From NCBI RefSeq assembly GCF_018918285.1, contig NZ_JAHLQF010000002.1, forward strand, positions 682,001 to 746,000: DNA of 64,000 bases. The letters run 5' to 3'. Below the pieces are notes generated by a model that saw nothing but the letters and a program-made list of their open reading frames with translations, was not told the origin of the DNA and did not search any database. The DNA is from Clostridium mobile. GTDB lineage: Bacteria > Bacillota > Clostridia > Clostridiales > Clostridiaceae. Shown piece by piece: positions 41,202-50,106 of this stretch (the first letter of the stretch is position 1; each line of letters begins with the position of its first letter). A program made the translations under genes and the position numbers.

Positions 41202-42998
41202 TTGAATAAAAATTTTAAAATATATACTATATGCTTTGTGCTGTTTTGCACAATATTAGCAATAAGCAAGTTTATTCCAAACTTTGGAGAAGACACCTCA
41301 AATAAATCAAAAACAAATATTGAAACAGGTTTAACTCAAGAAGAAAAGGATGAAAAGATAAAAAGTGAGATATTTTCTAAAGATAAGGTTGTGGATTTAA
41401 ATATAACTATTAACGAAGAAGACTTTCAAGATATGAAAGACAATGCAATGAAAGAAGAATTTAAAGTTGCGAGTATAAATTATAACGGATATGAATTTGA
41501 TAATGTGGGAATTAGAACTAAAGGAAATTCTAGCTTAAGCCAGGTAGCTGGTAGTGATAGTGACAGATACAGTTTTAAAATAGACTTTGAAAAATATATA
41601 GATAATCAAAATTTTTATGGAATAACTAAGATCAATTTAAATAATTGTATTAGTGATGCAAGTTACATGAGAGAATTTTTGACTTATGAGATGATGGAAG
41701 AAATGGGAATACCAACACCTAGATATAGTTATGTAAATATATATGTGAATGGAGAATTATGGGGTTTATACTTAGCTGTAGAACAGATAAATGAAAGTTT
41801 TATAAATAATAATTTTGAAATTACAAATGGTAATCTCTATAAGCCAGATGGAGCAGGCAGCGATTTAGTATGGAAGGGTGAAGATGGAGATTACAGCGGA
41901 ATAAGTTTAAAAACAAATGAAAAAGAAAATGATAATAGTAAACTATATGCTATGATGAAAGCGTTAAATGAGGGAAAAGATTTAGATAAGTATTTAAATG
42001 TGGATGAGATACTAAAGTATTTTGGTGTAAGCACTGTAGTATCTAACTTTGACAGCTATCAAGGAAGCATGAAGCATAACTATTATCTCTATGAGGAAAA
42101 TGGAGTGTTTTCAATTTTACCCTGGGATTTTAACATGTCTTTTGCTGGATTTAACAATGGAGGCAGTAAGGATCAAATGATAACTAATTTAATAGATGAA
42201 CCTACTATGGGAAAATTGAGTGATAGACCTTTAATTGCAAAACTGTTAGAAGTGCCGGAGTATAAAGAAAAATACCATGAATATATAAAAGAATTGGTAG
42301 AAGGATATTTAAGTAAAGAGAATTTTTCAAATAGAATAAATGAACTATCAAATTTAATTTCTTCATATGTTGAAAAAGATCCTACAAAATTCTATACCTT
42401 TGAAGAATTTCAAAAAGCTATAAGTGAAGAAGAAGTCACAGAAGATGATGAGAGGCCAACGGATAAACCGGCATCAACAGATAATCAGATGTCAAAAGAT
42501 AAAGCAGTGTCAGTAGATGAGTCAAAATCAGCAGACAATAAAAAAGCAGCAGATGATAAATCAGAACCTAATAAAAAGGGTATGATGGGCGGAGGAGTTC
42601 AATTGCAACCCTTTGTAGAAAAAAGAGTTGAGAATGTAAAGAAACAATTATCAGGAGAAATACCATCTTATGATGAAGGTAACGGTATGGGAATACAGGA
42701 TATGGGAGGACCAAAAGGAGCAGACTTTGCCCCAAACAACATTCCAAAGGATGGGCAGATGCCTCAAGGAAATGGTCAGAGACCGGAAGGACAGCAAATA
42801 CCTCAAAGAGATGGCCAAAGGGAAAAAGGACAACAAATGCCAGGAAATCTACCAAATATGGGGGGACAAGGGAATAGATTCCCTGAAGATAGAGGAGATA
42901 ATATAAATACTACTGACTTGATAATTAACGGAATTGGATTAGGGGTTATGCTGCTTACAGTAGCAGTAATATCTATAAGGAGAAGAACTAGAATATAG
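41202..42998 (+). CDS. CotH-family protein kinase, membrane anchored
   Basis: A 598-residue CotH kinase-like protein. An N-terminal helix (~6-25) is followed by the CotH domain: KVVDLNITINEEDFQDMKDN, GIRTKGNSSLSQ, YMREFLTYEMMEEMGIPTPR, VNGELWGLYLAVEQINESFI, GNLYKPDGAGSDLVW and LPWDFNMSFAGFN with the metal-binding acids. Residues ~410-560 are a low-complexity tail rich in Asp, Ser, Lys, then Gly, Gln, Met and Pro (GQMPQGNGQRPEGQQIPQRD). A final helix (~570-590) and RRRTRI follow, so the protein is anchored at both ends. I place the start at TTG 41202 behind GGTGGTGA. CotH kinases phosphorylate spore coat or surface proteins. Confidence 0.88.
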   Translation: MNKNFKIYTICFVLFCTILAISKFIPNFGEDTSNKSKTNIETGLTQEEKDEKIKSEIFSKDKVVDLNITINEEDFQDMKDNAMKEEFKVASINYNGYEFDNVGIRTKGNSSLSQVAGSDSDRYSFKIDFEKYIDNQNFYGITKINLNNCISDASYMREFLTYEMMEEMGIPTPRYSYVNIYVNGELWGLYLAVEQINESFINNNFEITNGNLYKPDGAGSDLVWKGEDGDYSGISLKTNEKENDNSKLYAMMKALNEGKDLDKYLNVDEILKYFGVSTVVSNFDSYQGSMKHNYYLYEENGVFSILPWDFNMSFAGFNNGGSKDQMITNLIDEPTMGKLSDRPLIAKLLEVPEYKEKYHEYIKELVEGYLSKENFSNRINELSNLISSYVEKDPTKFYTFEEFQKAISEEEVTEDDERPTDKPASTDNQMSKDKAVSVDESKSADNKKAADDKSEPNKKGMMGGGVQLQPFVEKRVENVKKQLSGEIPSYDEGNGMGIQDMGGPKGADFAPNNIPKDGQMPQGNGQRPEGQQIPQRDGQREKGQQMPGNLPNMGGQGNRFPEDRGDNINTTDLIINGIGLGVMLLTVAVISIRRRTRI

Positions 42999-43005
42999 AT
43001 TTTAA

Positions 43006-43043
43006 AAAATTACTAAGTAAATTATAATTTACTTAGTTTTTTA
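43006..43043 (+). terminator. Hairpin between CotH gene and the two-component system
   Basis: ACTAAGTAAATT pairs with AATTTACTTAGT, followed by TTTTTT. It could end part of the transcription before the response regulator gene. Confidence 0.8.
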
Positions 43044-43079
43044 AACTTTTAAACAATCAAGGTCTTGGAGGTGAGTTTA

Positions 43080-43745
43080 TTGAAAAAAATATTATTATGT
43101 GATGATGAAGAGAGAATAAGAGATATAGTAAAAGACTTCCTCATCAATGAAGGGTACATGGTAGTTGAAGCAAAGGATGGAGAAGAGGCTTTAGAAAAAA
43201 TCAATGATGAAGAAGTAGATTTAGCTATTTTAGATGTGATGATGCCAAAGCTTGATGGTTGGGTTGTTTGTAAAGAAATAAGAAGACTATGGAAGAAGAC
43301 ACCTATTATCATGCTGACAGCTAAGGGAGAAGAAGTCGATGAGCTTTATGGATTTGAAATAGGTGCAGATGAATACATAGTTAAACCTTTTAAGCCCTCC
43401 ATACTTGTGGCTAGAGTCAATGCATTATTAAGAAGGGTAAGTAGGGGAAGTATTTATTTAGATGAGGATTTAATTATAAATGACGATTTTCATGAAGTGA
43501 AATTAGAGGGAGAGCTAATCGATTTAAGTCCGAAGGAATATGAATTACTATTGTTTTTATATGAAAATATGGGCAATGTATTTAGCAGAAAACAACTTTT
43601 GGATAAAATATGGGGGCTTGACTCCTTTGTTACAGATAGAACCGTTGATACTCACATAAACAGACTTAGAATAAAACTTAACAATAAGAGGAATTATATT
43701 AAAACTGTAAGAGGATTTGGATATAAATTTGAGGTGGATAAATGA
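43080..43745 (+). CDS. OmpR-family response regulator linked to the VTC-CotH operon
   Basis: A 221-residue response regulator: acidic pad CDDEER at 7-12, phospho-acceptor D52 in LAILDVMMPKLDGW, lysine in DEYIVKPFKPS, and a winged-helix domain with LSPKEYELLLFLYENMGNVF and RTVDTHINRLRIKLNNK plus VRGFGYKFEVD. I use TTG 43080, six bases after GGAGGTG; the TTG at 43065 precedes that site. The stop overlaps the kinase start by 4 bp. Its position right after the CotH gene suggests control of that operon. Confidence 0.93.
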   Translation: MKKILLCDDEERIRDIVKDFLINEGYMVVEAKDGEEALEKINDEEVDLAILDVMMPKLDGWVVCKEIRRLWKKTPIIMLTAKGEEVDELYGFEIGADEYIVKPFKPSILVARVNALLRRVSRGSIYLDEDLIINDDFHEVKLEGELIDLSPKEYELLLFLYENMGNVFSRKQLLDKIWGLDSFVTDRTVDTHINRLRIKLNNKRNYIKTVRGFGYKFEVDK

Positions 43746-45238
43746 AGAACTCCATAAGAACTAAATTGTTTATTCAAATAAGTGTAATAATTTTAATATT
43801 TGTCTTATTAACTACAGTTATAAATTCAAATTTTCTTGAGAAATATTATGTTTATCAAAAGAAACAGGTTCTTATCAACCAAGGAGATTATATAAACAAG
43901 ATAAGTACAGAGGATTACAAAGATATGGCTGTAGAACTTAGGAAGATAGAAAGTAGGTATAGTGCAAATATATCTATTGTATCTCCAAAAGGAAAAGTAA
44001 AATACAGTTCATCTTTTGCAGTAATCGATGATTCTCCATATATGTTTCAAAACCCTGATAATAAGTTCCCAGGGGAGAGACCTATAAAGCCATTTCCAAG
44101 GGAAAAACCTCATGAAGTAAAAGAGAGAGAAGTTATAAATAAAAACTCTTTTATTGAATTACAAACAGATAAAATGCTCAATGTGGATTTTTTAGTTTAT
44201 AATAGAGAGCTTGATAATGGTGATACATTAGATATTAGAGTGTTTTTAAACTCAATTTCCGAAAGTGCAAATGTGGCTAATACTTTTTTACTCTTTATTT
44301 CATTGATTCTATTAGTTATCGGAGGGTTTTGGGCATTTATTATGGCAAATAATTTTACAAAACCTATATTGCAGATGAATGAAATAACTAGGAACATGGC
44401 GGCATTAGACTTTTCAAAGAAGTGTAATATAAAAACCATGGATGAGATTAATCAATTAGGAGACAGTATAAACTACCTTTCACATCAATTAGAGCAATCT
44501 CTTACAGAACTAAGAGAGGCGAACGAAGAGTTGCAGCATGATATTGAAAGGGAGAGAAAAATTGATGAGATGAGAAAAGAATTTATATCTAATATATCTC
44601 ACGAACTTAGAACTCCTATATCAATTGTTGAAGCATATTCAGAAGGGCTTAAACTGAATATTATTAAGGATGAGAAGAAGAAAAATTATTATTGTGATGT
44701 AATAATGGAAGAAACAAGCAAGATGGATAAGTTGCTGAGAGAACTTTTAGATTTATCACAAATGGAAGGAGAATATTTTACATTAAATAAAAGTGAGTTC
44801 AATATAAAAGAACTTATTAATAGCTGTTACCTTAAATACCAAGAGATATTTAAAAATGAAAAAATTAATGCTTTTATAGATATCAAAGAAGAAGCTTTGG
44901 TCTATGCAGATTCATTTAGGATAGAACAGATATTAAATAATTTAATAAATAATGCCATCGCTCATATAGATGGAGAAAGAATAATTAAAATAACCTGTGA
45001 AAAAAACAAGGATCATGCAAAAGTTTCAATATTTAATACGGGGCCTCAAATACCAGAAGATGAACTAGATAAGCTTTGGATAAGCTTTTATAAAACAGAT
45101 AAATCCAGAAATAGAGAAAAAGGGGGATATGGATTAGGTTTATCTATAGTAAGGGCAATACAACAGCTGCATGGTAGTGATTATGGGGCTGAAAATGTTG
45201 AAAATGGCGTAGTTTTTTGGTTTCATATAAAAATGTAG
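43742..45238 (+). CDS. Sensor histidine kinase linked to the VTC-CotH operon
   Basis: A 498-residue membrane kinase with helices at ~10-30 and ~178-200 and an extracellular sensor of about 145 residues containing a proline/basic patch (FPGERPIKPFPREKPHEVKE). A HAMP domain, the phospho-acceptor FISNISHELRTPISIVEAYS, the N box ILNNLINNAIAHIDGE and the G box GGYGLGLSIVRAIQQL follow. It is translationally coupled to the response regulator. The signal is unknown; an envelope or surface-phosphate cue would fit the neighbouring genes, as inference. Confidence 0.93.
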   Translation: MKNSIRTKLFIQISVIILIFVLLTTVINSNFLEKYYVYQKKQVLINQGDYINKISTEDYKDMAVELRKIESRYSANISIVSPKGKVKYSSSFAVIDDSPYMFQNPDNKFPGERPIKPFPREKPHEVKEREVINKNSFIELQTDKMLNVDFLVYNRELDNGDTLDIRVFLNSISESANVANTFLLFISLILLVIGGFWAFIMANNFTKPILQMNEITRNMAALDFSKKCNIKTMDEINQLGDSINYLSHQLEQSLTELREANEELQHDIERERKIDEMRKEFISNISHELRTPISIVEAYSEGLKLNIIKDEKKKNYYCDVIMEETSKMDKLLRELLDLSQMEGEYFTLNKSEFNIKELINSCYLKYQEIFKNEKINAFIDIKEEALVYADSFRIEQILNNLINNAIAHIDGERIIKITCEKNKDHAKVSIFNTGPQIPEDELDKLWISFYKTDKSRNREKGGYGLGLSIVRAIQQLHGSDYGAENVENGVVFWFHIKM

Positions 45239-45386
45239 TAGAGTAAAAAGTAGAATTATCAATATAATTTAAGATGATTAAATGAAATTTAATATGGATA
45301 AGTAAAATTTAGAATAAGCAAATAGAATTAAAAGTAGTGTAAAGGAAACAATAAAAAAGAAAAAATTATTTGGGGAGGATAGTTAT

Positions 45387-45653
45387 ATGGAAAAACTTAA
45401 GGATGCCATTGAAAGAATAAAAATACTTCAATGTCCAACAGGTGATGTGGAAAATAGAGTTACAGGAATACTTGAGGACTATGGAGTTGCAAATAGAAAA
45501 GAAATAACCATAAACAGAAATGAGGAACTGGATTCTATTAGTGCAGAAGCCTATAGCGTACAGATTGGTAACAACAAAGAATCTATGGTGGTCTTAGCCA
45601 GGGCAGGAGAAGATGATTATGTGGCTGAAGTTGTAGATGTTTATATGAATTAA
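45387..45653 (+). CDS. Small conserved-looking protein of unknown function
   Basis: An 88-residue soluble, acidic protein with an N-terminal helix (EKLKDAIERIKILQCPTGDV) and a beta-rich C-terminal half (AEAYSVQIGNNKESMVVLAR, YVAEVVDVYMN). ATG follows TTGGGGAGGATAGTTAT. It is monocistronic between the histidine kinase gene and a strong terminator. The ribosome site and terminator support it as a real gene; no function can be given. Confidence 0.7.
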   Translation: MEKLKDAIERIKILQCPTGDVENRVTGILEDYGVANRKEITINRNEELDSISAEAYSVQIGNNKESMVVLARAGEDDYVAEVVDVYMN

Positions 45654-45674
45654 GTATATATGAATTAAATTATA

Positions 45675-45713
45675 AAAAAATGCCTAAGGGATATTTTCCT
45701 TAGGTATTTTTTT
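45675..45713 (+). terminator. Rho-independent terminator
   Basis: ATGCCTAAGG pairs with CCTTAGGTAT, followed by TTTTTTT. Confidence 0.9.
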
Positions 45714-45880
45714 ATAACACGTTCTCAAAAGTTAGCATTTTTATTAATGTTATCTCTTTAAGAGTAAATATATTTATAGTTTCTCTCCCAATTACGAGTA
45801 TAATGTATATTATAGGTATTAAATTTTAAAAATAGAGAAGTTATCTTAGAAAGATAAGAGCTTTAATGGAGGGGGAGCAC

Positions 45881-46708
45881 ATGAAGATATTAGCAATCAT
45901 GGGATGTTCTAAGAATGGCAACACAAGTGACATAATAAAGTATTTCGAAAATCAGATAAATAAAAATGGAGATGTGGACTTTGAGTATTTATATTTAAGT
46001 GATTATACTATTGATTTTTGTACAGGATGTCATAATTGTATATTTATTGGAGAGGATAAATGCAGGGAATATAAGAATGTAAAAGCTATAGAGGATAAGA
46101 TTTTATCTTCTGACGGGATAATTTTAGCCTCCCCAGGATATATGTTTAGTGTAACGGGAATAATGAAAAACTTTTTAGATCACGTGGCATATAATTGTCA
46201 TCGTCCAAAATACTTTGGCAAAAAAGCATACATAATTTCAAGCTGCACCAAATGGCAGGAAAAAGGAGTGTTTATTCCTATGGAAACCTGGGTTTCGGCA
46301 GCAGGTTTTAATTTTGTTGGAAAAACTTATGTGGATATGCTCCCATTACCCATGAGCCAAAAAGAGATGGATAAAAAAAGAAAAAAGATAGACAAAGCTT
46401 CCTATGAATTCTATACAGCATTGAATAGAAAAGAACAATTAAAACCTAAATTTTCACATTTAATGGTTTTTCACAGCTTTAGGACTTTATGTGAAATGGC
46501 TCCTAATGTGCTAAAGGCAGATTATGAATATTTCAAAGAAAGAAATGCCTATGATAAAAACACAAAATGGTATGTTCCCGCTAATATATCTTTCATAAAA
46601 CATAATATTGCTTGTAAAATGGAAGGAAAAATGGTTAAAGTAATAGAAAAATTAATTGATAAGGAAAAAATAAGTGTTACTAATGGCAGATATAAAAATG
46701 AGTTATAG
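45881..46708 (+). CDS. Flavodoxin-fold NAD(P)H-dependent FMN reductase
   Basis: A 275-residue protein whose first ~180 residues form a flavodoxin-like fold: ILAIMGCSKNGNTSDIIKYF (FMN phosphate loop), DFCTGCHNCIFIGEDKC with a cysteine cluster, and GIILASPGYMFSVTGIMKNF followed by DHVAYNCHRPKYFGKKAYII. It is related to iron-sulfur flavoproteins and NADPH-dependent FMN reductases, and the C-GC-C pattern could hold a metal site. The ~95-residue C-terminal extension is basic and not recognised. Start ATG 45881 lies directly behind GGAGGGGGAG. It is followed by a small gene after 17 bp. Confidence 0.83.
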   Translation: MKILAIMGCSKNGNTSDIIKYFENQINKNGDVDFEYLYLSDYTIDFCTGCHNCIFIGEDKCREYKNVKAIEDKILSSDGIILASPGYMFSVTGIMKNFLDHVAYNCHRPKYFGKKAYIISSCTKWQEKGVFIPMETWVSAAGFNFVGKTYVDMLPLPMSQKEMDKKRKKIDKASYEFYTALNRKEQLKPKFSHLMVFHSFRTLCEMAPNVLKADYEYFKERNAYDKNTKWYVPANISFIKHNIACKMEGKMVKVIEKLIDKEKISVTNGRYKNEL

Positions 46709-46725
46709 TACAAAGGAGGGATTGG

Positions 46726-47043
46726 ATGTTTAAAATAGAGGATTTGCTTTGTGAAAATTTTTCCTCATATCCAGAAGAAGTTAGAGATTATTTAGAGCGC
46801 TTTTCTAACAATTTAAAAGAAGCCTTAAAAGAGGAATTGATCAATCATATTGCAGAAGATATGCTAAGCAATATAGAGAATAGCAAAGAGGAGTTTATAG
46901 TAAAACTAAGCATCATATTAAACAACGGACACAAAGGATATAATAATATGTCTACTAAGTCTCTATTGGATTTATATTTAGAGGTTAAAAAAGAAGAGGA
47001 TTTTGTAAACTTGTTAGACAAAGTAAGTAAGGATTTAGAATAG
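46726..47043 (+). CDS. Small helical protein of unknown function
   Basis: A 105-residue acidic protein that reads as all helices (SSYPEEVRDYLERFSNNLKE, ELINHIAEDMLSNIENSKEE, LLDLYLEVKKEEDFVNLLDK). ATG follows AAAGGAGGGATTGG at normal spacing, and the gene begins 17 bp after the FMN reductase, so the two are probably one operon. It could act with the flavoprotein. No family is recognised. Confidence 0.65.
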   Translation: MFKIEDLLCENFSSYPEEVRDYLERFSNNLKEALKEELINHIAEDMLSNIENSKEEFIVKLSIILNNGHKGYNNMSTKSLLDLYLEVKKEEDFVNLLDKVSKDLE

Positions 47044-47060
47044 GAAAATTGTTTTCGCAT

Positions 47061-47187
47061 TTATAGGTTTCTACAAAGAGAATTTAGTTTATCAAATAGA
47101 GGGCTAAGCACGCAGTGAAATCGCTCCAGTAAAAAGTCGCTATTTCACTACATACTTAGCTCTTTTATGTTTTACAAATATGTTTTT
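47061..47187 (+). repeat. Dispersed palindromic element, copy D (longest intact copy)
   Basis: Left flank TAGGTTTCTACAAAGAGAAT, inner arm GAGGGCTAAGCACGCAGTGAA, core ATCGCTCCAGTAAAAAGTCGC, inner arm TTTCACTACATACTTAGCTC and right flank TTTTATGTTTTACAAATATG. It defines the orientation taken as plus. No reading frame lies inside. Confidence 0.87.
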
Positions 47188-47322
47188 AAGATTATGAAAT
47201 AATAGGGTATCTAAAAACTTAAAAATCTATACATCTAAACATATCACTTCTTTCATTTTTGTAAGAATTAAGTAATATAACTTTATACAACTACAAATTA
47301 ATGATTGTTAGAATAGATGTGA

Positions 47323-47403
47323 GGTGATAGAGATGAAAGGAATTTTAATGAGTTATTATATACTATGGGGCTATTGGGAGGTGGCTTGACCTATGTACGG
47401 TAA
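47323..47403 (+). pseudogene. 3' remnant of a BceA-type ABC ATPase gene
   Basis: Twenty-six sense codons and a stop encode GDRDERNFNELLYTMGLLGG followed by GLTYVR. This matches the usual C-terminus of BceA-type ATPases (G..R..FF..I......LGG). The permease gene starts inside it at 47393, exactly as in intact bceAB operons where the two overlap. Everything upstream of 47323, including all nucleotide-binding motifs, is missing, with a stop at 47320. Confidence 0.72.
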
Positions 47404-49354
47404 ATTGGCATTTCGCAATATGAAACGCAGTATAAAGGATTACATCATTTATTTTATTACGCTAACTTTGGCAATTGCACTTATGTTCTCCTTTCTTTCA
47501 ATCGCTTTTTCAGAAATGGTGATGGGGTTATCTGAAAACATGAGTGGGCTTTCTTCAGTCATACTGATTTTGTCATTGGTTGTAACTCTTATTGTTGCCT
47601 TTACTGTCAGCTATGCCACAAAGTTTATTGTAACAAAGCGTAAAAAGGAATTTGCCACCTATCTTTTACTTGGGATGGAACAACGTACTGTCAGTAATAT
47701 GTTTTGTATAGAGAATGCTTTGATAGGTATTTTGGCACTTGTCATTGGAATATCTTTTGGCTCCTTGCTTTCACAGGTTTTTACGGCTGTAATAATGAAT
47801 ATTTTTGATGAAGTATATAGCTTTCAACTGGCTTTATCATGGAAAGCTGTACTTATTACCTTTATCTGCTTCATAATCATGTATGGAATCAATACCTTGA
47901 AAATGGGTACATCCATCCGTAAACGAAAGATAATTGAATTGATTTATAGCAGTGGATTAAACGAAAAAGTTTCTATGGGAAAACCAATTATTTATATTCT
48001 GATGTTGGTGCTCTCCGTTATTGTAACTATTATCTCTATATTACTATTTAAAACCAGTATCAGTTTTAGCGATAATCGTGCATACCTGTATATGTTTAGT
48101 GGCTTTCTATGTATTGCATTAGGGTTATTGGGGACTTACCATAGCTTGCCATACCTCATTTTGATGGCGGGAAATCACTATAAGCATTGGAAATATGATG
48201 GTGCAAACTTATTTTTGTTGAAGCAGCTTTCTTCAAAAATCAATTCCACCGGTAAGATGATGGGGGTCTTGGCTATTCTATTGACACTTGCCTTATGTGG
48301 TATGTCTTTTGGGCTTTCAATGGGTGCTGCGTATAAGGTGAACATAAAAGCAGAAGCGCCATTTGATATTGCACTAGGACTTGATGTGGCTGGAATAGAA
48401 AACTTTGATGAAGTAGTACAATTCATTAGTAAAACTGTGCCTGTAAAAGATTATGTTGATTATCAACTTTATGAAGACGATGCTTTACCAAATATAGATA
48501 TTTTAACATTAAGTGATTACAATAAATTACGACAGCAGTTAGGATTGGATGAAAAGCAGATTACAGATGATCAGTTCATTATACATTGTGATACATGGAA
48601 TAATCTTAAACCTATAAAAGAGGCGCTACAAAACGAAGATAGTATCAGCCTGGGAAATCATACTTTTTCATCCCATAATAGCTTAATTTTTACGGAACCT
48701 TTTGCACAATACCGTATAAATGGAACTTTTGGCTATGCTATTGTTCTTCCCGACTTTGTTATATCGGAATTAGATGCCTATAAATCTCGTCTTGTAGTTA
48801 CAACAATGGAAGATGCGCCACAAAGCATTAAAGGGGATTTGAATACTTTTGTTCGTAAAGAATGGAAGGCGCAATTTTTAGAAACACCAAAACAAGAAGA
48901 ACGTATTACAATGACTCTAAGTGTTAAGTCATGGAGCATTGCTAATGCGCTAACAGCTCTTTCTATATTGTCTTTTGGAGGGCTATATTTGAGCTTGATC
49001 TTTATGATATTAGTGGGAACTATCCTTGCACTACAACAAATATTTAATAGCAGCAAAAGTCAATATCAATACCGTGTTATTAAAAATATGGGAGTAGGTG
49101 ATAACGAGATTAGGAAGCTGATTTTTAGTGAATTGCTCATGGCATTCGTTATTCCTCTCATTTTGCCTGTCATTTTAGTAAGTGTAGTATCAGTTTTCGC
49201 TAATAACTTTTTTAGAGAATTTATTTTGATGGAAGATGTAATCCATATATATACGGTAATTACATTGGCTGTGTTTTTTATACTTTATACAATTTATTTT
49301 ATAGCAACATATAGCAGTTGCAAACGAAACATATATAGTTTTATCAATCATTAA
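47393..49354 (+). CDS. BceB-type ABC transporter permease (antimicrobial peptide resistance family)
   Basis: A 653-residue FtsX-fold permease. It begins LAFRNMKRSIKDYIIYFITL, typical of BceB/YtsD/VraG proteins, with about ten helices and a large extracellular domain at ~310-505. Conserved blocks are YATKFIVTKRKKEFATYLLL and YRVIKNMGVGDNEIRKLIFS. BceB proteins need the BceA ATPase for peptide detoxification and signalling; here only a scrap of that ATPase gene remains. The permease may use an ATPase encoded elsewhere or be non-functional. Its base composition is slightly richer in GC than its neighbours, which may reflect transfer. Confidence 0.88.
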   Translation: MYGKLAFRNMKRSIKDYIIYFITLTLAIALMFSFLSIAFSEMVMGLSENMSGLSSVILILSLVVTLIVAFTVSYATKFIVTKRKKEFATYLLLGMEQRTVSNMFCIENALIGILALVIGISFGSLLSQVFTAVIMNIFDEVYSFQLALSWKAVLITFICFIIMYGINTLKMGTSIRKRKIIELIYSSGLNEKVSMGKPIIYILMLVLSVIVTIISILLFKTSISFSDNRAYLYMFSGFLCIALGLLGTYHSLPYLILMAGNHYKHWKYDGANLFLLKQLSSKINSTGKMMGVLAILLTLALCGMSFGLSMGAAYKVNIKAEAPFDIALGLDVAGIENFDEVVQFISKTVPVKDYVDYQLYEDDALPNIDILTLSDYNKLRQQLGLDEKQITDDQFIIHCDTWNNLKPIKEALQNEDSISLGNHTFSSHNSLIFTEPFAQYRINGTFGYAIVLPDFVISELDAYKSRLVVTTMEDAPQSIKGDLNTFVRKEWKAQFLETPKQEERITMTLSVKSWSIANALTALSILSFGGLYLSLIFMILVGTILALQQIFNSSKSQYQYRVIKNMGVGDNEIRKLIFSELLMAFVIPLILPVILVSVVSVFANNFFREFILMEDVIHIYTVITLAVFFILYTIYFIATYSSCKRNIYSFINH

Positions 49355-49404
49355 GGTGTTATAAGTTAAGTATTAACATAGAGTGTAAAATTATTTTCTC
49401 ATAT

Positions 49405-49528
49405 ATAAATTTCTGCAAAGATAATTTGTTTTTTAAAATATAAAGCTAAGTATATAGTGAAGCCACTCCAATAAGAAGTCGCTATTTGACTACATACTTA
49501 GCTCCCTTATGTTTTGAAAATATTTATT
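49405..49528 (+). repeat. Dispersed palindromic element, copy E
   Basis: Left flank AAATTTCTGCAAAGATAATT, inner arms AAAGCTAAGTATATAGTGAA and TGACTACATACTTAGCTCCC, and core AGCCACTCCAATAAGAAGTC. It ends at the stop of the minus-strand gene at 49524, so it may also end that gene's transcript. Confidence 0.85.
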
Positions 49529-49922
49529 CTAAACGTTCCGATTCGATAACATAGTTACTATTAGGGAGATACTTTAACCTATAATTTTTGCCCTCATAAA
49601 TTTTGTTGAACCGTGGATTATAATAATAAGTTTCTTCCTCCAATACAAATGATGGAGTTACTCCTTTTCCACCATCATGCACAATGCTACATTTTCCACT
49701 AGTAGTTTCATAATCTTGGTTAATATAATATTTAATATCTCGAAAACGTGGCTTTATTACATGAGTATAAGAATAACCCGTCCAAATCATAAGTAGAGGA
49801 ATAAAAAATATTAAAAATGCATATTTCTTTTTATCCTTTACCCTAACTAAAAAGACTAAGCCTCCAATTATCCAAAAAAACGCAAAAAATACTTGGAATA
49901 ATGTATCTATAACAAAATCCAT
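49524..49922 (-). CDS. Two-helix membrane protein of unknown function
   Basis: A 132-residue protein with hydrophobic helices at ~5-27 and ~35-52 and a C-terminal soluble domain with beta character (YETTSGKCSIVHDGGKGVTP, EETYYYNPRFNKIYEGKNYR, LKYLPNSNYVIESERLE). The layout is like DUF3592-type membrane proteins. ATG 49922 is preceded on the minus strand by GGAAGGGTTGGTTGAAAC. It is monocistronic between copies E and F of the palindromic repeat. Confidence 0.65.
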   Translation of the reverse strand: MDFVIDTLFQVFFAFFWIIGGLVFLVRVKDKKKYAFLIFFIPLLMIWTGYSYTHVIKPRFRDIKYYINQDYETTSGKCSIVHDGGKGVTPSFVLEEETYYYNPRFNKIYEGKNYRLKYLPNSNYVIESERLE

Positions 49923-50106
49923 GTTTCAACCAACCCTTCCATGTACACTATTCTGGCAAATACATAGGTTTTGCCAATAGAATTTCACCAAATAAATGTT
50001 TTATATTTTCTCTATATTAAAATTGGCAATAACTATACTATTTTTTTATTATAGCATAATTTTCAAATTCAGTTATATATTATGGCTAAACATTTATTTT
50101 TTAAAT

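Noticed and set aside
42568-42855. Open frames on both strands opposite or within the CotH tail (also 42670-42906 plus)
   Set aside because: They lie in the repetitive Gln/Gly/Met-coding part of the CotH gene, lack ribosome sites and arise from its biased composition.
47333-47389. Tiny frame starting ATG 47333 (18 codons) before the BceB gene
   Set aside because: It has a GAGGTGATAG ribosome-like site, but the other frame of the same bases matches the conserved end of a BceA ATPase, which explains the sequence better.
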